NCBI GenBank assembly: GCA_963402885.1
Contig: OY727098.1
Location: forward strand, 20,694,717-20,758,716
Length of the DNA stretch: 64,000 nt
Source: Antedon bifida
Lineage: Eukaryota > Echinodermata > Crinoidea > Comatulida > Antedonidae
Direction: 5' to 3'
A program made the position numbers and the translations under genes. Under the pieces are notes generated by a model that saw nothing but the letters and a program-made list of their open reading frames with translations, did no database searches and had not been told where the DNA came from. Shown in pieces: positions 1 through 11,672 of the stretch. Every line of letters starts with the position of its first letter. Positions within the stretch are counted from its first letter, which is position 1.

Positions 1-1388
1 TTAGTGTTGAAAGTTGATATAATAACTATTCTACATCGTTTATAGGCCCGAGTTTTCAACAAATTGGTATTTATCTTTCAATTATCAATGTCTTTGAAAT
101 TTTGTTATTTTGAATTTTTTGATGTCAAAAGTTGTTCTTTGTAGAAATATGTGACGTCACAGTATATTGTTCAGTTTATGCTAATTAGTAAAATATGAAA
201 ATAAAGACACTAGTCGTTAAACATGTTTATTATTTATTTATGTGGAATACAATGTACTGTTATGTTGATGTCTTTTATTTTGTGTATACATCTGCGTACT
301 CGCGCATTGTTAATCTTTAAGCTTTGCTGATGAAAAGTAGAAGTGCTTGTGAGTGTGCCAGCTTATTCTCATTTTATTTGTGTGTCTAGAAAAATTATTA
401 AGTTCTTCACATGAGGTACATATGGAAAAAGACATCGCTACATGCAAAATTGTGTCGTGTCCAACATAGAGAAAAAGAGTGTTCAACGAGTATTATAAGC
501 CTGGTTGTTGAAGCGGAAATATGTAATTATGTTATTTTTAATATTCCTAAATAATAGATTGACTATCAAGCTACGAGTTGGTGACAATGTGTGACGTTTT
601 GCGGCAACAATACATACAATAACTAGATGTTTAACTCGTCACAATAGTTAGTTTATCCGCGCTGACAGTACTTTTTTTAGGTACAGTATTTCTCCACAAC
701 ACTTGTCGATTCTTTACGAGAGCACTCGCTATGCTCAAGCTACCGATGATGACCACCATACATTATACAATTGCTTTTGAATCTCAGTTGGGAAGAGGGT
801 TCTGTTCCTCATTTTTACAGCTTTACTCATCCTCAGATTATAAATTACTTAATTTCCAGTATGTCACATGGCTATCACATTTTTACTAAATTATATAATA
901 CAAAAATCTTCGGAGATCCTGCCTAGCCAATTAAACTACAAGATAGTGGGCGTATCAATGTGATATCTGTTGCATTGTATACTTGAGAACTAGTTCTGTT
1001 GCACCACCATACCACACCGAGGGTAGATTCCGGGCGCGATTTTCTGTTGGGTGGCGTTTTCTCATTCTCCCATATTCTCATTGTCATTCATATTAGGCCT
1101 AAATTAATATTCCAGCTTGTGTAGCCTAATTTGTTACTTAACAGAATAGCGTAGAAACATAGACGATAATTGATAATCAAAATAGGTGTACCGCACAGAT
1201 CACACAAAAATTGTATTCTGCATTTCTTTTATTCATACAGTGCGATTATACGCTTCAATAAAGATATAAAATCTTTAGGATTGTTGTTGGGTGACGTTAA
1301 GCTATTGTGACTATGTAAATATTCTAACTGTACATGCTGTTCGATTGCGTGTGTTATTCAGACGTAGATTAATAGGCCTACTGTCAAC
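1..1388. other. Upstream non-coding sequence
   Basis: This AT-rich stretch lies before the first exon of the SRCR/WSC gene. I see no long open frame, no RNA gene and no clear TATA element at a convincing distance from the ATG at 1389. It presumably contains the promoter and 5' UTR of that gene. Confidence 0.5.
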
Positions 1389-4300
1389 ATGTTCTACATC
1401 AGATTCGTTATTCTATTTTCCACTGCTATAGTTATATCACATGCACAGGGTAAGTTGTTTTTCTAATATTGTATTATGTAGTATAATATACATGTTGCTT
1501 TAAGGCTTCATCCTGTGAATACCGTAGGCCAGTTACGAACACAATAGGCCTTTGGTTGGTCTACACCTTAGCACAACCTGCTTGACATTGTAGTTGCATA
1601 CTCATTGCGTTTCACTAAAGGTATAGAGTCAAAAGAGCCAAATTGCTTAATTAGGCCTACGCGAAGGAAGAAAGTTAAGCTATGCCACAAAATTATAATA
1701 ATAAACGGAGTTAACTGCCCAGCCAGCTGATAGCCTATTGCAAATAACTTCAAAGGAGTAAGAGTAAGATTTTGCTCTTCCCTGGTTCAACCAGCAATCA
1801 TACAGACAATCAATCAATCAATGGGTTTTTTTTAATTACGATAAACGTTTGCTGTTTAATTAACACAAAGATTTTTTTTTGTGCCATGTCGTACTCTAAC
1901 AACTTTATTTCCTGCCATGACGTATACTACCAACAAAAAATACATTTTTTGTCATGACGCAGGCCTACTTTACAACTTTTTATTTCCTGCAATGTCATAC
2001 TCTAAAAACATTACACTATATCTTTGGTATTTCTGATGCGATTCCATGCAGATGTATCTTTCACCTTAAACATGCTACCGTGTACTAGGCCTACTACCTT
2101 GATATGACTTTAGTGTTCAGCATAACTAACTTGGTAAACGAATATCGGCTCTTAATCATGTAGACTACTGTTCGTATTGTGTCCGATATGTTGGAATATT
2201 ATAGTGTTCGTTTAAATTCACATTCAATACAGTATTCTATATGGTGATTAATACATAGGCTACCGATTTCCTTTAATGATATGCCCCCCTAAAAAAAAGA
2301 TTATTTTTTTAATATACCATTTAAATTTCACATAGGCCTAATAGTTATTCACTTTGACCAAAATTCGGATCGAAAGAATCAATTATTCACCTGAAAACAA
2401 TTATAAATTAAGGCCAAAACACTATTATAAATTGTCTGTCTGTCTGTCTGTTGACCAAAATTCGGATCGAAAGAATCAATTATTCACCTGAAAACAATTA
2501 TAAATTAAGGCCAAAACATTATTATAAATTGTCTGTCAGTCTGTGAAAGTGAATATCTTATAACTAAAACTACAAAATGGCCCATTCAAAGTCTGATTTA
2601 TATTAATGTACATTTTTAATGTTTTTGAATGACAATACATCTAATGTATTTTCTTCGGTGTAGTTTTGTGTAGTTTCTTAAAACTTACAATTACCATTAC
2701 AGTAGGCCTATTGGTAGCAGTTTTATTACTTATTTGTCATTGATATTACTTTTTAGACGTATTCAACAGAGTCTACTATAAATTTAATTTAATAATTTTA
2801 TTTTTAATAGTATAGGATCACTGCCATTTTTACACAATATTTTGCTTGTTGACATTATACATTTACAGATATGATATTCACATCTGAAAAACAATGGTGT
2901 TCAGTAGTGTTCTGACAACTTATTCAATTGAATGGATTTTTCCCCAGTAAATGCATTGTTCTGCACATTGCTGATACTGATATTATCACTTTTACTTATC
3001 GTTAATCTGTAAAACAATTTATATACTGTTAAAAGTTTATCGGATTTGAAGAAAACACTGAGAGACTTACTAGATAACTGAAGAAAAGAACGGTATATAG
3101 TTGTATAGAACAACACATTTAAATAATGGTTTTACTTGTTCCTGAAAGGTGAATGAATTGTTCAATGCCGACCGATATTATAAATTTTACTTTTTATCGT
3201 TAATCTTTAAAACAATCGATAGACTGTTAAAAGTATCGGATTTGTACTAGGAGAAAATACTTTTGTTACTATTAATAGTCTGTGAGACAGATATCTGAAA
3301 AAAGAATGGTATAGTTGTATAAAACATATAATGGTTGCTGTTCGGTAAAATGAATAAACTGCCCAATGGTAAAACCGATACCGATATTATCAATTTCACA
3401 TTATTGTTAATCTATTTTAAATAATTAAAAGACTGATAACAGTTTATCGGATTTGAAGTAAGAGAAACGTCTGAAACAGTCAATAGCCTGTGAGACCTAC
3501 CGTACACGATAATGATTACACACAGTGCTATTTAACATTAACCGAATAATAATAATATTTTTAGACAATAATATAGTGACCTCGTCTTTTGGTCTATCAT
3601 ATACTGTATACTTAAACTGCCTATCCCTCATTCCTTAGCATTGTAATGCTTTCGAGCGTACGGTATGAATACATACTATTATTTTATTTGTGTGATACAA
3701 CAATTCACGGTTCTATAAGTCATAATAGATATTTTATTATTTACTGGTCGTACCAACTTTGTTATTCAAATATCAGGTTCACTGGAGTTCAGATAAACAA
3801 GCATTAAACGTACGTATGTCTATAGTATATTGTCGCTATTCTTTCAAAAACTTGTATCTCCATTCTTTTCTGCAATTGAGTTATTGTGCCCAATATGTTG
3901 TCAGTGTTATTGTGCAAACAATGGTGACGTTTTTAGTTTCAACTGTGACCAATCAGAAATCAGCAAACTGTTTTATTTTCTGATCATGATATTTTAAAGC
4001 TATAATCATGTCAGTATATGAAACAGCAAACGTTTTTATATAATTGTTTGATATTCAATTTTACTTTACTTTTTTTTATAATTGATTAGAATTTTGTGTA
4101 TTGTTTAATTCGTTATATATTTTACAAACAGAAAATACAACAAACATAAATGAGGACCTAATGTTCTGTCCTACTGTAAAAATATGTCTATGGTTTTGTT
4201 GGTTTGAAAAAAAGTGGATGTTAGGTTTTACATGGACATACCCGTATACAATGTATGCCTATTCTGCGTAGATTTTCTGATGATGTCAAAAACCAATAGT

Positions 4301-7300
4301 AGAATATAATAATATAACGTTTAATTTTTGTTCTTAATCTACCATAGTTTCTGAACAATGGAATATATCTATCGAGTTGCAAGGTAGTTCACTGTGGGGT
4401 TATGTACAAGTTTTAAAAGATGGTCAATTGAAGTATATATGCAATGATTACTGGGACATTGAAGATGGTCGTGTTGTCTGTGCACAATTAGGTCAGTATA
4501 ATGAGGTTATTTTTATTAATAATCCACAAAACTTTAATAGACAAAGACATGGTCAAACTAATAATAAATTAAATCATATTATAATATTATGTATAATAAT
4601 GATGACAGTTATAATATTAGAATAAATTGCGACCATTGATGATTGATATAACCAACAAAACCTGTCAGTGGGTTATACAGGAACCAAGTGAAAGAATGTA
4701 GTAGTCAGCAGAGAAGAAACTGCAGATACTGTTTAGTGTCGCTAGACATAATACTCCGTACGACAATCGAGTGGCATACATATATATTGCAAGTTTCCAT
4801 CCCACTATAGAATAATGTTCTCAATGTTTGAGTATCAAGTACAATTTACTTCAGAGTGTTGCAAAACATCTAATGAGTATTGTTATATTACTGACCTTCA
4901 TATTATATATTTGCTGTTATGTAACATGTTCAAACGGTAATTAGAGAACCTGGTTTGTATTGTATTGATGCCAAAATGTATTGTTGCCACAATTGATTAT
5001 TGTCTTTGTAGAAATGACATTTGTTTAATGATTAGAATTATAATTGTGGGGATGACATAGGATTATATTAAGAGACATCATTTTAAATATTTGCCTTTAG
5101 GTCTTGGTGATGTATTTACGGTTAGTGGACAGGAATACCCTACAGAAAATGCAATACCAGATGGATTCTTGTGCGATGGAACAGAGAGTACGCTAACCGA
5201 ATGTCAACGTACATCAGATCTACCAGGCGACGAAAGTACCCGATGCAATGCAGCATACGTATCATGTGGTCCAAAGGGTAAGTTAAATGTGTTGAGAGGA
5301 AATAAAAGTTATACATTCTAATACAAAATAATCAACTCTAGGCTGAAATCTAGAAAGACATCTTGAAATATAATTATTTTGATATGAAAAGTCATTCTGC
5401 GCACACTCAGGAACACGCATGATCATGCGCAGAATGTTAGGTGCATAGTGTCCCATCTCTACTCTTTCTGCATTGAGTAGGCCTATGCTTCATGAATGTA
5501 TGTCGACTTCTTAGAACTAGGAGGAAATTCTCAATTTGAAATGTCCTACATAAAAAATGGTTCAATCAGTAAACAAAATGTGTTAAGCCTATTATCTCAA
5601 TTATAGATGCTAAGGTGTACGATTGGAAAGAAATTGGCTGTTTTCAAGATAACAATGATCGAATACTTCCTGACTTAAAGTGCGATGAATCCACAACCGA
5701 GATATGTAGACATTGCTTAAATGACACCGGCCAGTATTTTTGTGCTGATTACCACGGAATGACTGTGGATCTATGTCTACAAGTATGCTGTGGTTATGGT
5801 TATGCGTACGCAGGCTTACAGAATGGAGATCAATGCTTCTGTGGACGCGAATCTGCTGACTATAGTAGATTTGGAGAGAAGCCATCAACTGACTGCTCTT
5901 CCGAGTGTGAAGGCAACGCTGGGCAGGATTGTGGCGGTATATTCAACATGAAAGTCTACGAATGTAGTAAGTTCGAACATACGATACAAATATTTTCTTA
6001 TTTGGTCCTCGGAGTGTTTTCTTGTTGTAATGCCATTAATTGATTATTCACTTCAACAATAACCAAGTTTATTTGGCGTACAGATGTGTTTCTTATACTA
6101 ATTGATATAGTACAATATTATTATTTTCTAGTTTATCCTGATGCTAGCACAATACAATATATATCGACTGAATCATCGACATCTGTATCACTCACTTCTA
6201 AAAGAGACTCAACTACACAAGAAAATAATGTAACACCATCAATGACTACGGAATACTCAAGTAGTGTAACAGTTTCAAAATCAAGCGAGCCATCTTCTGC
6301 TTCAACTTATCTTACTTCTACTAAACCTAACGAAGTATCTATGACTAACGGTGTAACAGTGCCAACTTCAAGTAAAGAACCAACAAAACCCTCTGTCACA
6401 CCACCTTCTACGGAAGATTCAAGTCGTATAACAGTTTCTTCTTCTACTTCTACTCAATCAAAAGTGTCTATGATCAGTGACGTTACAATGACAACTTCAA
6501 GTAAGGAACCAACCAAATCCTCTGTCACACCATCTTCTACGGAAGATTCAAGTCGTATAACAGTTTCAAAATCAAACGAAGGAACAAGCAACCCATTCTC
6601 TACTTTAACTTCTTCTATTTCTACTCAATCAAAAGTGTCTATGATCAGTGACGTTACAATGACAATACCAAGTAAGAATCCAACCAAATCCTCTGTCACA
6701 CCACCTTACACTATTACTAAATCAACGGAAGGTCCTGTATCTTCTTCAGTTACAAGCACACGTCAGTATTCAACAAGCGACGGAGGTACATTTGTAAAAA
6801 CGACTATCGCGTCATCAACTGGTGACGCAATGATGTCACGTAACCCGTCTGAGTATTCAACATCAATGAGTTCAGTGAGAAACACGGATGGACCAAGAAC
6901 ATCTGATCCATCTTTATCATCGAATCTACCAAGTAATAATCCTACTACATCATTTAACAAGTCTCTGACAACATCTAAGGTGCTAGAAACACCGATCAAT
7001 CCCACAAGTAAGTTACAAATGGTAAATATGGATATATATACACAGTAGGCACTATTTTCTTACTGCCGTCCTTGCATCAGAGATAATAATGAAAGATAAC
7101 TAATGTCTTTGTTATCATTTGCTATTGGCATTTGATAGCGAGACGTTGTATCCTGTTTTCTTTCTATAATTTAATTTATAATGATATAAAACATTATAGC
7201 ATCAATATGATTATCTGTGTTGATACTGTATAAGGTAATATGTTACTGTTTCATCATTACAGCAAAGAAAAACAACGACAACCCCGTTCCTAAGGACAGC

Positions 7301-8132
7301 TTAACGTCTAACGACGAAGATGATTCATTTTGGTGTAAGCTTTCAAATTATAAATAGAATTAGCGCTCTTTTTTCTTTTATATAATAAATAGGATCGAGT
7401 GTCAACAATAAACTTTTTTTACAATTTCTTGTAACAATGTATCTTATGAGTATCTTTTATTTTTGATAGACTGGTATATGATATTGGGAACCGTGTGTTT
7501 GCTGCCTCTTGTTTTAATTTTGTTTCGATGTTGCTGTTGGAAAACCAGGTAAGATTTATATCATTATTTAGTGAATAACTACACCCATGATTTGATGAAA
7601 ACACGTATTTAACTTTCTGCAGAAGTAAACAACTATAAAATCGTCTGTTCACTTTTGAGTTTATTCTGTTTTTTAAGTATTTTCAAGTTAAACATTTTCA
7701 ACTGTTTAAACAAATGAATTAATCTGTTTTTTTTGTAGCAAGAAACACAAGTTCAACTACTCACAAAACAAGCCTAGCAAGATCAAAAGTGAACTGGCAG
7801 ACGACTGTGATTTCGATTCAATTGATGATAACTGTATTGTTACTAAAGGCACCATAGTGGATGAAGAGGTTCAACCGGTACCAATACCTTCATATCTATA
7901 TCCACCACCAACTGTAAACGATAACCAGAAGCTTATCGAAAAAGAAGATCCAGAATATACCGACTGGAACGTTGATAGTAATGGCGTTGTCAACACTGGT
8001 GTGTCTGTTGAAACTGAAACAAAACCCATTAACGGTGATGTTGAGGCGGCTGTAGACGCTGCAGATTTGTACAGTCGAGTTGATTTTTCAAAGAAAAAAA
8101 ATCGACGAATGATTGATATGAATAATTTGTAA
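1389..8132 (+). CDS. SRCR-WSC-mucin single-pass membrane protein, 8 exons
   Basis: Exons: 1389-1449, 4348-4491, 5101-5277, 5607-5966, 6132-7007, 7263-7334, 7470-7548, 7739-8132. All have GT-AG borders and the phases close, giving 720 aa. Exon 1 encodes a short hydrophobic signal peptide ending in SHAQ. Residues about 25-125 are one SRCR domain split over two exons (WGYV, CNDYWD, VVCAQLG, CDGTESTL, C-terminal VSCG). Residues about 130-245 are a Cys-rich WSC domain (CFQDN, YAYAGLQNGDQCFCG). Residues about 248-540 are a Ser/Thr-rich mucin-like stalk with internal repeats. A TM helix lies near 566-584, followed by CCCW. The 130-residue tail has a Pro-rich patch and a YSRV motif. All ectodomain exons are phase 1-1, which favours exon shuffling. 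Probably a cell-surface recognition or adhesion receptor; the ligand cannot be inferred. Confidence 0.88.
2271..2642 (-). mobile_element. Degenerate MITE copy (TTAA family), reverse orientation
   Basis: This element in intron 1 of the SRCR/WSC gene is the reverse complement of the element at 22122-22445. Shared blocks include the GACAATACATCT terminus at 2631-2642, the stretch around ACTACAAAATGG near 2570, and the block around TTGACCAAAATTCGG near 2354. The left end (ATGCCCCCCT) is a decayed form of the terminal repeat. It also contains a 97-bp tandem duplication. Confidence 0.65.
2354..2547 (+). repeat. 97-bp tandem duplication with (CTGT)n joint
   Basis: Two nearly identical units (2354-2450 and 2451-2547) each begin TTGACCAAAATTCGG and end in CTGT repeats. 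They differ at only a few bases. The duplication lies inside the MITE copy and probably arose by slippage or unequal exchange at the CTGT run. Confidence 0.9.
6350..6710 (+). repeat. Internal repeats in the mucin-like exon
   Basis: Coding repeats in the Ser/Thr-rich stalk. The peptide blocks SKEPTKPSVTP, STEDSSRITV and STQSKVSMISDVTMT recur two to three times with small changes (PTKSSVTP, SKNPTKSS). The high DNA identity points to recent expansion, so stalk length may vary between alleles. Confidence 0.85.
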
Positions 8133-9892
8133 TTCTATATTGTAATACATTTATTTATTAACTTTATAGATTTCAATACTGAAATTATTTTTTAGCACTA
8201 TATTTATTTTTTCTTTATTTTCAATTATAATATTGCCATTATTATTATAGTTATATAATATGTTTGCTGAAAATTAGTTAGATATTAGTTATGGATGAAA
8301 TAATAACATTTATTTTTGTTATCTTTGTTATTTTGTTAATGCTATTATTATCATTCAGCATTAAGCCAAGAACAGGATAAAGAGGACAATATACAAATGC
8401 TATATTTAATATAAACTGATCGCATACATGTTATGTCAAAATTGCAGCTAACATTAACACACGAAGTCTGGAACGGACTTTGACTTTGATTAAAAATATC
8501 AATTGATTACAAATGTTATTTAAAAAAAAGTAAGGATTTAACTTTTACTACTATGTATAATTTCGCTTACTAATCTTTAAAACCAATGTTTTCAGGATCA
8601 TAAATAAACACAAATACTGGCATGCATTTCATTAAAATTAGCTGTATAAATTAGAAACACTTCACTTATTAGGCCTATGATAATTATCTTGACATAACGA
8701 TTAACGTTATGTTTTTTAACAAGTTGTACATCGGATATGTAAGTTTGTATCAGGGTGTTATATAAGAGAGGCGAAGATGATTAAAATTGAAAACGGTTTA
8801 TTGATCACAAATCGTGTTTTATTGTATTGAAAATGTTTTCGACGAAAGGTAAAAAATGTTTCAAATCAATTAGGAATTATGAAATTCTGTATCTGTGAAA
8901 CTTTGTGTTCAAAAATATATATAATTCGGAACTGCATACAATAGAAGGCTTGTTAAGGAAGACATTCTAGGGACCCAACAAAATGTCCGTAAAACACGGG
9001 TGTCCCTTGAATAGTGGTTGACCGTGTTATACAGGTATTCCTTTCATATACAGAAGACCGTCCCCTCAACATGTCTCCAGAATAGGGGTGTGCTTTGACT
9101 AGGGGCTGGTAGTAGGCCTAGTGTTAATATATTACCCCTTATTCGTTTACACAGGAGAGCGTCTCTGCAATATGTTCCTAGAATAGTTATGTCCCAAAGG
9201 AGGGGTCCTACTGTTATCGCCTTTCGTTTCAAGAAAAAAAGTAGGACAGTAACAATGCTATGTTATAAGACAGTCTTGTAGGCATCTAGCTGTTCAAACA
9301 TACTGGGTATGAATGAAACACATAAAGATAAACACAAACAGAATAGTTATTTAAATGTATACAAATATTTGGTCTATCAATCGAATAAGGAAATCATCGA
9401 AACGTAGCTGAAATACATAAAATATGCCTTTATTTTTGTTGTTAGTGTTTCCATGGTAACAATTCGGAGTTGATGATCCGTATAGAACCTGACCAGATAT
9501 CGTATATAAGCCTGCAAATGCCTGTATATTTGAGAATGAGTTATATTTAGTGGTTTCTATGAAGGACAAAGGAACTAGACGCCATTCTATTTCGATTACT
9601 TGTACAAGGTAAACTCTCTCTGTTAGCTTATGAATGAGTAGGCCTATAGTCTGTATTAGATAGGAATGCCCATAATAGTTGTAATATTCTTTTAAATAAC
9701 ACAACTGAGACTTGGGCCCTACATTCATCAATACAAGGAATTAAAAACTTATAAATGGATTTTTAAAGAATTGTGTCTTTCCTTGCCTTATCTGTGGCAA
9801 CTAAATAGTAGATAAATTTATATGCAGCTATTAGGCCTAAATACGTTTATGTTTTTTTTAAATTTATTTAAGGAAAAGTAAATTCGTTTGCA
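8133..9892. other. Intergenic, with degenerate minisatellite-like repeats
   Basis: AT-rich 3' flank of the SRCR/WSC gene. From about 8965 to 9235 there are three degenerate units built around TGTCCCTTGAATAG / TGTCTCCAGAATAGGGG / TGTTCCTAGAATAG. Similar phrases recur near 30150, 30670 and 45760, so this is a dispersed repeat. I found no convincing exon here, although 5' exons of the next gene could be hidden. Confidence 0.5.
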
Positions 9893-11113
9893 ATGAATAC
9901 AACGACACCATTGGATTTTATTCTTTTGGTACCAACTCAGAAACCATCAGAAAATAGTAACTTAGACATAATAGGTAGGTATATCCATTGAACGATTATT
10001 TACTTACTTTATCTTCTAGGAAATTATGAGAATGCCTAGTAATCAATTTTTATCTTTTACATTATAAATATAAAAATACATACATTGTTATTAGGATTGC
10101 CTTAAAAATCTCTCAAAGTATATTAGTATTACTATACCTTTGACAAGTATTGCTTATGATAACGAATACGTATAATGTATAATAAATAAGTAACAAAGCT
10201 AAATCTTATTAATAAGTATAATATCAAAGTTAAATATTATAATTTTATACATTAAATATAGTATAATATAATACATACATATTAATACAAGATGTATTAT
10301 AAAAATCGTTTTGTAAGAGAAATAATTTTATTTTGAGAGAGTCGTTTGATTGCAGACAGTATACATCCGGTGCTTTTGTAATAAAATGTTAAATACAAAT
10401 GAATGTGTTTAAACAGTTAAAAGAGTTGTAATTACTGTAAATAGTACGGTAAAATGCATGCTTTAATTTTTATCCAGCGTACGTGATTATATCCTTGGCA
10501 TTGTTGTTTTTGTTGTTCTTCTTGTGGATAAACTTAAAACATGTAAGGTAGGTAGGTTTATTTTACATTAAAAAAAATGTTAAAATTATAAAAATAATAA
10601 TAAACATTTAAATGCACTGAGTATAAATGTAATTAACACCCCACGGGTTTATTTTGATTCTGTACCCAATACAAATCGTAGAATCGTTTCTTCATTTCCT
10701 TCTTTTTTGTGTTACGTTTACAAAATAATTTTCTTCCCACCAGAAATAACAATCGGTTCCAGGATCCTACACCAGTAACGGTACCACAAATCATCCAGAT
10801 TTCTAGTATTAGCAGTAGGCATAATTCATTAAGATCCATAGACCTGGATCGTACAATAAGCAGCATTCCCCAGAGCCAGCACTCTTTTGTTGCAGAGGAC
10901 ATGTATTCTAAGGTTCAGGAAACAACAAGAGAGAACATGAAAAATGATACAATTGAAAGAAACTCAAGGAAAAATAAACATAGGCCTAATCATGATATAT
11001 ACGCTGATATCGATACAGTTATTGTTGAACCTTCATCAAGTAATACAGGAGAAACTAACCAAGCAGCCGTACCTATCTATGCCAAAGTAAATAAACACCC
11101 GAAAAAATTGTAA
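9893..11113 (+). CDS. Small single-pass membrane protein with tyrosine-motif tail (5' end uncertain)
   Basis: Exons 9893-9974, 10478-10547 and 10744-11113 join in phase to give 173 aa if the ATG at 9893 is the start. About 28 polar residues precede a strong TM helix (AYVIISLALLLFLLFFLW). The cytoplasmic tail contains DMYSKV, DIYADI and PIYAKVNK, YxxV/I-type tyrosine motifs like the YSRV in the neighbouring SRCR/WSC protein. No signal peptide or ectodomain is visible. The frame stays open upstream of the ATG to a possible AAG acceptor near 9872, so the real gene may have unseen 5' exons. It is either a type III membrane protein or the 3' part of a receptor. Function unknown. Confidence 0.68.
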
Positions 11114-11672
11114 TTCGTACTGGTTTGCTCAGTTACATCTGACATTATTTTACGCTACTTTTCCTACTGTAGATACAATAAACAGCACCTGTAGTTTCTT
11201 TTCTTCTGAATGCAAGCTATGTCTACAGTTACATTGCCTCTTTTTACGCCAGGTCATGTCAAACATTGTCGGCAAGCTCATGGCTGTTTGGTCAAAATGT
11301 TAGACCTATACCTTCACATCTTGAAGAAAAGCTTGGTTCGAACCCTTTCGACGTGTGATTTTTACCGTTCGTTTGAGAAACATTTAGCTTGAATTATTAT
11401 ATTAATTAATTATTATAATATTAATTATTTCATATATTTTAAAGAATTGTGCAAGTGTATGTGTTAGCTTTATGTGGTTTACTTTTTCAATATCACTATA
11501 TAGGTTTCTTTTCAGCAGGAACAACTGTATGTTATTTTACATAATGTGACTGTGGAAATTATGGATTTTTAATTATTATCCATACATTTCATTTAAATAG
11601 AGTAGAAATAATAAGAACATGCCAAACATTATAAAAGCTAAATAAATTATGTCTGAATCAAATGTTTAATTA
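11114..11672. other. Short intergenic region between convergent genes
   Basis: Separates the 3' ends of the + strand small TM gene and the - strand kringle gene. A 60-codon frame at 11210-11392 has no recognisable features. Nothing else is seen. Confidence 0.5.
11177..11182 (+). terminator. AATAAA poly(A) signal
   Basis: Canonical AATAAA 64 bp downstream of the stop codon at 11111-11113; the likely 3' end signal of the small TM protein gene. Confidence 0.6.

Noticed and set aside
11210..11392. 60-codon + strand frame after the small TM gene
   Set aside because: Downstream of that gene's poly(A) signal, no domain or neighbours to support it; random open frame.
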